From Apostichopus japonicus (lineage: Eukaryota; Echinodermata; Holothuroidea; Aspidochirotida; Stichopodidae): 64,000 bases of DNA. The notes under the pieces are model-generated. The model saw only the letters and a list, made by a program, of their open reading frames with translations, ran no database searches and was not told where the DNA came from. Where the stretch lies: the NCBI RefSeq assembly GCF_037975245.1, contig NC_092580.1, forward strand, positions 12,121,501 through 12,185,500, in the 5' to 3' direction. The position numbers and the translations under genes are program-made. This document shows, piece by piece, positions 22,944 to 34,519 of the stretch. Numbering within the stretch: the stretch's first letter is position 1; each line of letters opens with the position of its first letter.

Positions 22944-25830
22944 CTGAGGAGGGCAAAATCAAGGAAGACGAGGTGTGAGCTGTTATTTATAAAAACCTCT
23001 GTTGTGTTTCTCTCGTCCCTCTCATGACCAAAACAAGAATCAGCAGAGGATGAAACCATTCATCACATTTGTCAGTTTAATTTTCTCCATGTGTAATATA
23101 ATATAATTCATACTTCTGTGTTATATGTGTTAAATATAAAATTAACTCATACTTCTTCCATTTGTAATATATATAAAAGGCGGCCATCATGGCATGAAAA
23201 TATGACATAAAATATTGCAGAAAGACTGTCAAATATACATCCCTCTCTCAAGATGGAAAGCAGAAATGTTATTTTTGATATAATGTACATGCAGATGTTC
23301 ATCATAATAATGATTATATGGATAAATGCATTATAGGTTTAATAATTCCTATCAACTTTACATTTGCATATATGTTCAAGCTTCACTGAGATGATAGCAA
23401 AGAGCGATAAACAGTAAAACTCGTAATTCTTGACAGGAGGAACTCTAAATAGATAAATTTGTCAACAACAGGTTGGAAGAAAGAAAGGACCCAGTGACAG
23501 AAGCTTGTAACAGTTTATCCAAACCCAGGAAGTGTGTAATCATTGACCGCCATAAACGCCCATTACGATAATTACGACCAATTTTAACTAAAGGCAACTG
23601 TACTGCTATCTCTTTGTTTCATAGTCTCCTCTTAAAATTTCTTGTTTGTTCACTCTTCTCTCAACAGTTCAATAAAGCTTGTCTCCTTTAATAATGATGG
23701 CTTTTAAGATTCCAAGGAAGTAGAGGAAAAGAATGCCACAAAATGTGACAACTTAACATGGTCCTGGAGTGAATGCTGATTGGTCGAATCATCCAGAAGA
23801 TGAGAGCATTGTTCATTAAGCAGGACACGCAGAACAACACTGACCACAAATCTTGATATGGCGTGACATCTCCCTCATTTCAGCCCCCTCTGATGACCAA
23901 CGATCTCCCATCCTCCACCCCGTCCCAACCCAAGTGAAAACTTTAAATAAATACCAGAATTTGTCCCCAAAAATCGATTATGTTCGTATTTGATATGGTA
24001 TACATGGTTTGGTTTTTAATTGAGAATTTTCAAGCTGAATGCTACTTTAACTGAACAATAAACATACAGTCTGGCAGGATCAGAACCGATGTTTTCAGAA
24101 AATCTGGCAAATCTAAAATAATATTCTTTGAGAATCTCCTGGGTATTAATTCTCTAAACTATTGTTTCATCATGAAATAATCTTCTTGAACTTTTTTTTT
24201 CTTTCTGATGTTCAGCAAAGATACACACATTACCATAAAAACATATTTTTCATGCAAAATGACGGTGAAAGTGAAGCTTACGAAAACAATACCACTTCAT
24301 AAAATAATTTCAAAACAAAACACTCAATTGAAAAGAAAACAAAAGCTGCAGGCAAGTCTTTCAAACATGTGAGTTTAGTCAAACCAATTCATAAACAACT
24401 GCAATTTGGGGGTGGGGATAGGTGGGGGGTAGAGGTTGGGTAGAACATCACTGATCAAACCGAGTTCACCAACAAAAGTAAAGCAAAGCACTGATTTATG
24501 GAAACTCACATAAAAGGTGACATGATTTCTACACTTAAAACCAATCACTTTGTGTAATCATTAATGAAGAATATCAAAACAAGCCATAACTGAAAGATAT
24601 TTTTTTCCGAGTAAGCTGGCTTTTAGTAAGTTGAGATTGATCAATTAATTCGATCTTATCAATGGAAGTTTGTTCAACCTATTGATTTTAACATGAAGTG
24701 CAACTCCAGTGGCATGTCCAAGTACTAGCTTCAGTGTCAATTTACCCACACATTTTACTGGGTGGAGTGGGGGGAAGGAGGGGGGTGGCTAATTTCTCAA
24801 CTTTTCCCCGTAGCACATGTACTTTCTTGAGGTACATTCACTAATATTACCTACATAGAACCTAACGGCAGGGATGTCGAGACCATTCATAAATTTCACC
24901 ACACTTTAATAAGTGCACATGAATGGTATCTTTACGACTGTCACACCAGGCACATTGATAAAACAAAATTGCCCCCCCCTCCCCCCTCCCTTTTATTTTC
25001 TCTCTTTCTATTACTTAGTGCTTGTTTTGGATTAAAGATGAAATTTTTTACAATTTTTCTAAGCAAGGATACTTAAGTTTTTGACAGCCCATTGGTAGGT
25101 GCGGTCAAGATAATGCTTAATCAAATAACATTAAAAAAATTGTTGGGATTGGGAGATAGACCGGCCAAGTAATTACCTAACTACAGACGAAAAAAAAAGA
25201 CTTTCTATTCTTAAGTAAACTGGTACCTTGATCAAACTATACCATATTATTAGATCTTGATCAATGTTTACAATATTACATTCATTCCAAGAATTTTCAG
25301 TTGGCTGCATTTTTTCTGTTAATTTTTCCAGGATTTTCTTTGCTATGTGAAACAGTACACTTTATTGATGAGAGGGTCGTCGGGCTGATACAGGTGGTTT
25401 ACTCTCGTACCAGTGTAAAAGCTTAAATGAAACAGGACACTGTTAGGCTGGTATGAGGGGTGTTGGAACACAACAGGTAGCGAGGGCGCTTTATTCCTTC
25501 CTTGTCTACAGTAGCATACCCGTACAACTGCTGTGTAACCCTACACCAACTTATTACGGTCTTGTCCATGAAAATAAAAACCTTATCAGCTGACATACTA
25601 CCGAACCTAGTAGGTATACTTTATACTGATACGCAAATCATTCTATAAACAGAAATAGAAGGGTGGCTCTGCTATTCATAATCTAAAACAAGAGATGCCG
25701 TAGTTTAGAAATGTAAGCTCTGGTACCTTTAAGAATGTGGACTTAATATATAAATGCAGAGGGGGTGGGGGGGGGTGGGGAGAAGAATCGAAGGTGGAGG
25801 GGGCCAGAGACAAGGAAAATTCCAACGCAC

Positions 25831-25911
25831 CTGTGTCCTGCGAGCATCTCTGTAAGTTATACCTGCCAGAACTTCAGAGATGGGTCCAGGGTGCGTCTCA
25901 TCCCCAAAACG
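25831..25911 (-). CDS. adducin-like exon, tail (GPxSxxLAG)
   Basis: 27 codons read RFGDETHPGPISEVLAG then ITYRDARRTQ, matching the conserved adducin AGPQSQLLAG block. The donor GTGCGT after CAG gives phase 0 and fits the next exon. The closer GTATAA donor would break phase. The acceptor (GGCAAGAG) is weak, so the 5' edge is less certain. Confidence 0.75.
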
Positions 25912-26313
25912 CTCTTGCCTAACCCGAAATTCAAAGAGTATTTAACATCCTCGTTGGTAACATTATAACACTTCTATTCACAGTCTCTCTGCTATTAAGG
26001 ATGAGGTATTAAAATTCATGCCTTTTTCCACTGCGGTCCTGGCACCAGCTGCAAGGAGCGTGTGGCATGAGAGCTAAATGCCTCGTTCTGTTGGATGCAG
26101 GTGTGACCTCATCAATTATTCATTTCTGGCTAATATGATTACGTAAACTTCATCGGCAGACACTCTTTGGGACATCTATCAAAGATGTCAGAATGACAGA
26201 ACACATAACATAGCACTAAGAAGACACATAATATAACACTAAGAGGACATTGAATAGTGATACTAAGGAGGAGAGATTGAAGAATGAAAAATTTAAGTGT
26301 TTAAAGTTCTCAC

Positions 26314-26424
26314 GGTTTTAGCCTTCTTCTTGTACTCCTTAGGATCTTGTCCCTGTCTTGCAAACTGTTGTGGATCGGTGATAGCGACTGCATCACCACT
26401 CTTGGGGTCCTTGTCACCTACCCA
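26314..26424 (-). CDS. adducin-like exon, tail
   Basis: 37 codons start WVGDKDPKSGDAVAI, contain DPQQFARQGQDPKEYKKKAK and end KT. This corresponds to the adducin block DPNQFVPLNTNPKEV. It is in phase 0 at both ends with a strong acceptor (TTTTTTCACAG) and donor GTGAGA. The frame is intact. Confidence 0.88.
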
Positions 26425-26579
26425 CTGTGAAAAAATGTAACGAGAGAGAAGAGTTATGGATGACGTATAATCAATTGAATTGTATGAGTCCCCAAATTGC
26501 CCAAAATTAGGGATTCTGTCGGGTGATTCTGTCAAACGGATGATGTGCCTACCACCAATTACATGTCACTACTACTCAC

Positions 26580-26876
26580 GTGTATCTTCGTCTTGTAGCC
26601 CTCGTCTTCCCCTTCCTCTTTCTCTCCCCAGTCGGTGTACTTTTAGGCTACCTCCACCTTGGAGTATGTGTTTGCCGTGTTCAGCCATTTCGTCTTCTCG
26701 CCGGCCTGCCTCCTGTTCAACACCTTGATCGGTGACTCTTATTTGCTCTTCTCAAATTTGTTGTCGTAGATGTAAGTGAAGTTGGTGGAGGCGGCTGGGT
26801 ACTGGGCGACGTCGCTCTTGGGCTTCAGTTCATGTCTCACAAACGGCTGGCGGTACACATAGCCTGTTCTGTAACA
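26580..26876 (-). CDS. adducin-like exon with two premature TAA codons
   Basis: 99 codons in phase 0 start CYRTGYVYRQPFVRHE and contain GEKTKWLNTANTYSKV, clear adducin neck/tail sequence (vertebrate GYRTGY and REKTRWLNTPNTY). Codon 46 (26739-26741) and codon 78 (26643-26645) are TAA in the correct frame, with homologous sequence continuing after both. Borders are canonical (acceptor TTTGACAG, donor GTGAGT). Removing the exon would keep the frame, since it is 297 bp. Nonsense mutation, assembly error and exon skipping are all possible. Confidence 0.85.
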
Positions 26877-27666
26877 CTGTCAAAAATGAAAAAAAGTTCC
26901 AGTGATCAAATTTTTGTGCTGGGTGCAGATCAAAGTCACTCTTACATCTAACATCAGCAGCACAACATTCCTCCATCTTTGTCTTCTTTGCGGTTTCACT
27001 CATGAAATGATTACATATCAAGTCTTCCACAAGTATCTCTTTCAAAATCTCACACATTCGCTGTCTTTGGTGCATTCAAGACCATACTAATTGGAACATT
27101 CCCTTCCGTTTCTATGCCATATCCATGATACGGCACAATTTCGCAAGTGATCTTGAAAATATTTTCAAAATGGGTGGGGTGTGCGACAGATCACTTGTAG
27201 GGAGCTTCATGAAGTTCCCCCAAACCGAAAAAATATCGATTGTGTTCAATTCTGTATGAAATCATTCTGATTATTAAGTCAAGAATGTTGCCAATACAAT
27301 ATATATATATATATTGAATCTAAGAAAGTATCAAGTTGTAACAATTAGATTTTTCAAGTGCGACACAAATCAAATCGAATGGTGTATCCAACCATCCTGC
27401 TACGTCAAAGCTACCTGCTTATCCACACTGACTTCACAAAACTCACTTCTCACTGAATTATCTCACGTAATAAAGCGTATTGGCTTGGTACGCATATGAT
27501 CAAAAAGCTCATACGTTAATAAGCGACGTCATTGGTTGGCAATAAGCATAGTAAATTATTGCTATGTCTGCCCAGATCTTTAAATGCAAATAAGGCTAGT
27601 TTGTCTGCTGCATAGACATTGCAGGCCAAGTGCGTTGGAATATTTTTTTGCATTTTGAAATCTTAC

Positions 27667-27837
27667 CATATTGTCCAAATGTCTCATCATGGCTTCCAAC
27701 TCCAGTTCACCGACCTTCAGTTTGTGTCCCGTCTCACTGACCCCACCTTCGCCCTTGGCAGTCGCTTCGCGGACCTTGTCTCTGACTTCATCCAGTAGGT
27801 GGATGACATTATCCAGGCCTTCGACTACGGCACGTAT
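27667..27837 (-). CDS. adducin-like exon, neck region
   Basis: 57 codons start IRAVVEGLDNVIHLLDE and end VGELELEAMMRHLDNM. It matches the adducin neck segment ending IGEQEFEALMRMLDNL. It is in phase 0 at both ends with acceptor GTGACAG and donor GTAAGA. It is open throughout and joins in frame to CYRTGY of the next exon. Confidence 0.93.
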
Positions 27838-28710
27838 CTGTCACGAATAATTAGCATACGGTAAAACGTTTGAATGCAGTTTGTTGTTACATTATGGAAC
27901 ACAAGTCTTACGAGCGACTCTTTTAATCTCTCTTATTCCTCCTTTGCCGTTTCTTGTCATTTATCGATGAATGTCAACATTATTAGTGCACATACATGTT
28001 AGAAAGCAAACATCCCCTACTATGCCTTAATCCAAATCCATAAATCTGATTTTGAGTCGGCAAGTCGCATCAAGACTAGCTATTATTCCAGCCAAACGTA
28101 CTTTTTCAACCACTGTTATTTTCTTTTCATTTCATGGAGCAGGCTTTGCTATTGCAGGTGGCTTTCTGCTGTTACTCAGAGCCTAGTTCGACTCGGGGGA
28201 AAAGAAAACAAAAGTTTGTACAGAAGCGGAATCTTCGGAGGTGGAGAGAGTTGAGGAGAGTGTAATGACTACATATTGATACAGGAGTAGACTATGCTAA
28301 TGGCAAAATCAATTTAAGTGTAGGCTAGGAGATACAACCATTAACAAGACAATAAATCATCCAAATTGATTACATTGTTTGGAAACAGTTTGAAAATTTC
28401 AGATAACTATTCTCAGAGGAGAGGGTCATATCAAAGATTAACTCAATCCATACCATTTACTTTGTGTTTGGAGTTGACTAATCTCGTCCCTTTTATCCCT
28501 CAACCCCCTCCCCCCCCACCCCATTCCCGGCTCTTTAAAAAAACAGCTTAAAAAAGGAAAACTCTGTAACTTTCACAGGTCTCCAAAATATTATTCTGGA
28601 ACGGAAAAGCATGAACAAGCTGTAATATAACCCAGAGAACATTTGGCCTCACACTGCTAAGTTTAACGAGCAATCCGACCACGTTGGACAAAGTCCAGCT
28701 AATTCTTTAC

Positions 28711-28953
28711 CTGTATCTCGCATGCTGCTACACAGTTGAGGGCTAGGAAGTACGCCTCCTCTATGGACCCACCACAGCAGACGATACCATGGTTACGCAA
28801 GAATAGGATCTTGTTTTTGGGTCCAAGGGCCCTGATGATTTGATCGTTCTGTTCCTCCTCGACCACGATCCCCGTGTAGTCATAGTACGAGATCTCACCA
28901 CAAATCAAGGCTTCTTGACTGATCGGCAAAAGGCCACACTTCATAGTTGAGAC
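28711..28953 (-). CDS. adducin-like exon, head domain (RNHG)
   Basis: 81 codons start VSTMKCGLLPISQEALICGE, contain LFLRNHGIVCCGG and end CVAACEIQ. This is the second half of the class II aldolase-like adducin head and aligns almost position by position with vertebrate adducins from memory (AMKCGLLPISPEAL, LRNHG, ACEIQ). It is in phase 0 at both ends with acceptor TTGACAG and donor GTAAAG. The frame is intact. Confidence 0.95.
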
Positions 28954-29302
28954 CTGTCAAGATTCAAGCAAAAAATTCAAATCCTCCATAATCTATGACA
29001 TCTTTGCTCTTAACTATTGGCTTTGGTCAACAACTTGCAGGAAGGGTAATGCTAGGCAAACATATTGAATATTCAAAGAACATTTAAAAATCATCCATAA
29101 TCTATGACATCATTGCTTTTAAAATAGTTTTTTTTTGTTTTGTGGTCAGCAAATTTATAAAGCCAACCAGGTATTAATCAAAATAAATCGAAACGTGACA
29201 AGTCAAGCTAAAGATCTTAAAAAATAAAGATCAAAATCCAAGTAAAGAAAAAAGGAACCTGCTCTCAAAATCATGAAAGTAATTATAAAGGTGGATACTC
29301 AC

Positions 29303-29351
29303 AGCAGCGGCTGCCAAAGTGTGCATGTGTAAAATGCATTTAGTATCTGGT
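29303..29351 (-). CDS. adducin-like exon, head domain (HMHT)
   Basis: A 49-bp exon encodes PDTKCILHMHTLAAAA after one base completing a codon from an unseen upstream exon. It corresponds to the adducin PDVKCVVHIHT segment, whose two histidines match the aldolase metal-site positions. The acceptor is AATTCCAG and the donor GTGAGT. It is the most 5' exon I could find. Confidence 0.85.
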
Positions 29352-30556
29352 CTGGAATTATCATTATTATTACTATTGCTTTGGCAGACTTTTAACTTTG
29401 AACACTATCAATCAAATATGTAGCAACTGCTTTGAAGTTGATGAGAAAAACATCTTTTGGCCGAGAAGCATCCAACATTGGGGTTATTCCACTCATCTCC
29501 AGAAGTTATCTGTTGATCCAAAAAAAATCCCTTAGTTCATTGTTGCCTTTAAATAAAATAGTGAGTGACTTAATTATTTAGATTACACAAAAGAAGGCAA
29601 AACTATAACAAGAAAAGACTGCAAGACAATTGATCAAGTTAGCCATTAGCTAGCATTTGAAAGCAGTAGAGAAGACCAGCATATGCAAAGAAGTTTTCTT
29701 GATAATTGAAACAAACACTGTTGTTCTATAACTCTATAAACACTACCTGACAATTGATTGGACATTGTTTTCATGTAAAGGATTGGGTGGTTAGAGAAGT
29801 CTGGTGGCGACATCCATGGGTTGGGGGGGGGTAGGGGGGAGATATAGTATGGCAAGGGAAGGCAGAACTCAGTTTATCTCTTTAAGCGCTGGTATTCTTT
29901 TCCCCATTAGCGATGCTGTACATTAGAGGAAAAGGAAAAACAATTGTGTAATAAACAATGCTTGATAAAATCATAAACTAGCTTTTTAATGTTGGAACAC
30001 TCCTTTAATGCTCAGAAAATATTAAAGAGTGAATGGCTCCTTTAATATTAAGGAGTAGAAAGGCTCCTTTAAATGCTTATGAGATGCAACCCACAATGTC
30101 AAAAGCATGCAATATTGCGATATTTTGGTGATATTTCACGAAACTTGGCACCAAAATCACTCAAGCATAAATTGATGAGATGTTTTGTAATATTTCATGA
30201 TTACACATCATACCCAACACCTTCAGCAATAATCAAGGCTGATAGAGTTTAATTAAATTGGCCCATTAAATTAAAGGAAAACACTAGGCGTGGATTGATA
30301 TAGACACTAATAGGAGTATGCCACCCTATGGTATTACAATTTCAATCTAAACCAATCCTACGATATGGTCTCTTGCTTCATTCATTTCTTCTTCATGGGA
30401 ATCCCATGAAACCATTTTAGCACAAAATAAGATAAGGTTCGTATCCCTCTTATAAACACTGTTGTACATTTTGATAGTACAACACCAAACTGCTACTACC
30501 AAGTATTAATGTCAATTATTGGAACATACTGTACAGTCTCAGAAACCTTTGCACAC

Positions 30557-30756
30557 ACATTAGTAGGGTCAGAGCTAGTTTGATTTCACACTGACATTAG
30601 TAGGGTCAGAGCTAGTTTGATTTCACACTGACATTAGTAGGGTCAGTCGCTAGTTTGATTTCACACTGACATTAGTAGGGTCAGTCGCTAGTTTGATTTC
30701 ACACTGACATTAGTAGGGTCAGAGCTAGTTTGATTTCACACTGACATTAGTATCAG
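30557..30756. repeat. 37/38-bp minisatellite, five copies
   Basis: The unit ACATTAGTAGGGTCAGAGCT, then AGTTTGATTTCACACTG, starts at 30557, 30594, 30631, 30669 and 30707, with a partial copy from 30744. Two central units read GTCAGTCGCTAG, adding one base. Confidence 0.93.
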
Positions 30757-30993
30757 TGTGGCAATGCTACATAGCAGTTCTCATATTGCACTTTAATGAA
30801 AAGAACAGCTTAAGAAAATGTAGTCATGCATGTGTCAATCATGCTAATATTGGGAATTTTGTTACTAACTTTAACTTCCTTTGCAGTGAAAGTTCTACTT
30901 CTCATCTGAATCTTCACTGCTCTCCTTAACTTCCTATCTGGAATGACTACTTGTTGTGTTGGATGTTGTTGTTGGGATGTCTCATGCTTCTGA

Positions 30994-31386
30994 CAGTGGC
31001 GGAGCTAGGGGTATTGGTCAGAGGGGGCGATAATGGTCTGTAGGGGCGCTTTGGACACTATCTAAGCGGAGCGCCACCACAGGTTGGCGCAGAGCGTACA
31101 GAATTTTTTTGAGTATAGATACTCCCCAGATCAACGGAAATGACCCTTTCCCGGTCTTGCTAATTTGCAGATAAACGAAGAATAAATAGCCGTTAGAGCA
31201 TTTTGTCAGGAAATTACACCAACAAAATGTGACAAATGTCAATAGGTAGATGAGAGCGCAATTAAAAAGTCAATAATCGCGAATAAGTAAAGAGTGGTAA
31301 AAAGCTGAAAAGGGCGCCAGCAGTCCATTTGAGTCCGTCAGGGGGGGGCATCCGCCCCCCCTGACTATATGGACGCTCCGCCACTG
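30994..31386. mobile_element. hAT-like MITE, 393 bp
   Basis: Terminal repeats CAGTGGCGGAGC and GCTCCGCCACTG are perfect over 12 bp. They are flanked by the exact 8-bp duplication GCTTCTGA (30986-30993 and 31387-31394). An internal block near 31060-31150 (CTATCTAAGCGGAGCGCCAC and TTGGCGCAGAGCGTAC) is shared with the left end of the large hAT at 44273. This suggests that element or a relative could have mobilised it. No coding capacity was seen. Confidence 0.93.
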
Positions 31387-31869
31387 GCTTCTGAAGTTGA
31401 TTGGCAACTGTCATTTTGTTGTGCAAGTTGAAAATAACGCTGCTTTATATGTTGGATGGCTCCATAACAGTCACCGATGATTCATGGAAACTATAAAGTG
31501 GACCCTCGAAATAAGCTACATGTACTACTTAGTGAGTGTAAGTCTGTGGTTGTATAAGCTCTGAGGTGATGGGTATTACTTTCACTTTTCCTCTTTGAGG
31601 TAGCTGAGAGGTTTCCACACCTACCCATGCAATCATCCCATTCTTTATCATAAAGTTGAAATTTTATTTCTTCTTGAATTATTAAAATAATTAAAAGTTG
31701 CTCACTCTTCAACCTCAACAACTTTTTTCTGTTCTTTTAAGGTGAGGTCATAGAAAGCCAATGTGAGGAGTTCATAAATACTGATTTAGTTTCAGGAGTG
31801 GTAAGTAAAGTGGTACTTACAGTAACTGCCTAGCAGCTCATAGAGTCACAACGGTACACTCCTTCCTCG

Positions 31870-32460
31870 CTGTAACCACCATGATGAAAAATAAATTTCC
31901 CACCAAAATGAGAATATTCTTTCTCCAATATTTCCTTACCCAAACTTGGGGCCAAAAATATAATTTGTCATTTGTCTCCCCCCCCCCCAAAAAAAAATAT
32001 TTGAACCCTATAAAATGTGGTCCCAACAGGGCCCAAATAATATGTCTGAAAACTGCATTTGAGGTGGAAATAAAATTTGGGCCCAACTTGCCTAAGCATG
32101 TGACCAAAATTTTTGGGGGCCCAGACAACAAGTTACAACAAGTTAACGCCTTCATGTACCAGCTATTAACCAACAACTGCATCCCAAGTTTGGATACAAT
32201 CCAATTTAAGGCTGTGGAGTTGCTGCAATGTTAAAACTTTGACCCCTCCTCCAAAATTTGGACCCAATAAAATTTTGCGCCTCAATGGCCATAAAAATAT
32301 TTAGCACAAAGAAACTGGCTGAAAAATATATTTGTCCCTTAAAAATTGATCCACAAGAAATTTGGGCATAAAAATGGTTCCAAAAATATTTGACCCCACA
32401 AATTCAGGCCCATAGAAATTATTCCAAAATGGATTTTCAGGGCCAAGATGGTCCCAAACC
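31870..32460. repeat. degenerate AAAATTTGG/GGCCC repeat
   Basis: Loose repetitions of AAAAATATTTG, TTGGGCCCAA and CCCAAAATTT variants, with spacing of about 30-60 bp. The open frames at 31838-32234 on both strands arise from this near-palindromic composition and are not taken as genes. Confidence 0.5.
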
Positions 32461-34330
32461 TGAATGCAAAAATGCATTGAAGTTTTGATTAATTCATTGC
32501 AATAGACTTCTGCTTATTCACCAGAAACAGCGATTATAATATAAATGTCCTGATTTCTACCATGAGATACAGCACTTACTGTATCGTGTTTATCATGTAA
32601 ATGGTTTCCATGGTTTGACTGCTGGTGACCCAGATGACCTTTGGACTCTACCAGCAGTTGAGTTTTTCTATTCAATATTACACATCCGCATGCCACTTTA
32701 ATTATAAATTATCTACAAGATGATGAAGAGGGTCAATATCCCTAGCAACACTTACATGCACTCTTGCTTGGCACAATGCCAAGTCTGAACTACAAGATGA
32801 CTATACAAAACAAATACTAAGCTTAAGGAATAGCACATATTTTATTCATAGTTTTATTCAAAACTTAGCTGCTCTGAAAAATAAAAAATAAATAATTCAT
32901 TTAAATTGTTAAACAATTTCTGCCCACTAAAAGATAAGGATCTTACAAACTTTTAAAAGAGCACAAAGTCATGTTGTTAGCCTCGAACAGTGTATGCCGC
33001 CCACGGTTATACATCAGTTGCATTTAACACAGTGGGTGGCGGTGTGTTTCATGTGCCATTGAGGTAACAGCAACATAATAACGTGTAACCGACACCCACA
33101 TCATTTCCCCTGGCCAGAGGTAAGACCGATAACACACGATATATATCTACAATTGTGATCGGAACAGGGTTTAATACATTAGTATTATCATCGACTCCAT
33201 CTTGTTATTTGCAGTACTCTTTTCTTCTCTTGTTTTTTTCTTCTCTTTGGCAATTTAATTTGTAGACTTTTGATGGTTGCAAAATAACCTGTTTTTATAA
33301 AAAGATTGACATATATTGGATTTATCGTTCAAATGTTATTCAGCACTATGGTAGCTCTCTAGACTGTAAAGAACTCGGAGCAGTTTGAGGTTTGATATGA
33401 AAACAAACAATAGAATACTGCAAGGAGCTATGTCGACCTGTTGTCATGGAAACTTGTCGATAATAAACATACCCTGGACGATGATTAATGAACAAGTTTG
33501 TTATTCATGCATGGAGGATGCATGGTCAACGATCAATCATGGTTATTGTTTGAAATCCAAGAGTGTTTCAATACAGGTCTTGTCAGAACATATATCGATC
33601 ACACAATATTGGATTTTTTCCTTCTTTTTATCTCAACAAGACGACTTGGTATTAAAAGTCACAAAATCTTGTCAAATGGGCCACGGAAAAACTTTGCCAA
33701 TTTGTGAGGAAATTGATCGTAACTAATTATGTTTGTTCTGAGGTTGCGTTATTACTGTATACAGTATTTAATAAGATTACATGTGAGACAGCATTGAAGT
33801 CTCTCAATATGCTAAATATCTGAAGATGGTCTTCAGGGGCAGTCTACTACATGTACCTCTCTCGCACAGAAGATCCTGCTTGGATCGAGACGGCACACAC
33901 CCGGGGAATAATTAATCCAGTAAAGCATTGTGAGATGCTACACAAAATGATCATATTGCTATACTTGTAAGTACAAAGATGCATCTAGCAGGGTTTAGTA
34001 CATAGGAACCATAGTATATTACAAGAGTCAAAGGTCAGAAGGTCCCTCAAACTACTATACATTATTCAAACACTAAAGTATTCCCTCTTTCTTACATTAA
34101 ACAACACAGATTTTTTCTTGCAGTACAGTCTGAGATAAATCTCTCCCTGTCTGAGATCAACTTAAAAAGAAGTAGGAGAAATTCTCATCTCCCTTCACAC
34201 CCCTGTCTCTCATCACACCGAATCTGTTATTCAGTCCACGATCCTTTACCCTCCCACACACAGGTCGAAACACCATCCTAACAGTCTCCGTTCCATTGCC
34301 ATGCTCAGTAAGCAAAAGATGAAGAAACTC

Positions 34331-34519
34331 TCAGGTGATTTCTTCACTCAGTTCTAACCCCAACTGCTTGATTGTCCATCTGAAGTATGGTAGGAGAGGA
34401 CAGGTGGTCTGACCGACACCAGGTATGCTGGTGTGATACCAGTGCAAGTGAAGCGGTACCAGACTTTGTTGCCAGATCTTGGCCAACCCCAGAGGATTTC
34501 TCATGGCGAGTGGTATCTC
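34331..34519 (-). CDS. RPUSD3: RPUSD3-like exon 8 (stop codon)
   Basis: 62 codons plus TGA (34331-34333), in phase 0, start EIPLAMRNPLGLAKIWQQ, contain PLHLHWYHTSIPG and LPYFRWTIKQLGLEL. It aligns with the human C-terminus (LPLHLHLH, LPPYFSRTLQCLGLRL, from memory). Acceptor CATCTTTGCAG. Confidence 0.92.
   Translation of the reverse strand, partial: EIPLAMRNPLGLAKIWQQSLVPLHLHWYHTSIPGVGQTTCPLLPYFRWTIKQLGLELSEEIT

Larger units (their letters stand above)
21418..29351 (-). other. adducin-like locus (3' nine exons), coding sequence damaged
   Basis: Adducins are cytosolic membrane-skeleton proteins that cap actin filaments and recruit spectrin. Nine minus-strand exons with GT-AG borders read, in order, the end of the class II aldolase-like head (HMHT, RNHG), the neck (LDNM, CYRTGY, WLNTANTY), the tail (SNPF repeat region) and the C-terminal basic MARCKS-like motif KKKKKFRTPSFL. 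Junction phases agree from 29351 down to 22033. Damage: two in-frame TAA codons in the 26580-26876 exon, a frameshift at a G run in the last exon, and an unresolved last splice phase. Exons for the first half of the head were not found between 29352 and 34330 or obviously elsewhere. It may be a pseudogene, a partial duplicate, a working gene with assembly errors, or a gene whose 5' exons lie outside the window. Confidence 0.85.
29352..34330. other. intergenic, repeat-bearing, no exon recognised
   Basis: I looked on the minus strand for the missing adducin head exons (sequence resembling RLVDLFGWS or GFTLHSA) and saw none. The region holds a 37-bp minisatellite, a hAT MITE and a degenerate GGCCC/AAAATTTGG repeat. 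Confidence 0.45.

Noticed and set aside
31838-32234. Open frames of 114 and 117 residues on opposite strands
   Set aside because: They overlap in a degenerate near-palindromic repeat with no domain signature or splice support.
33385-33726. 113-residue plus-strand frame
   Set aside because: No domain, no splice context matching other exons, and an overlapping shifted frame of similar length suggest chance.
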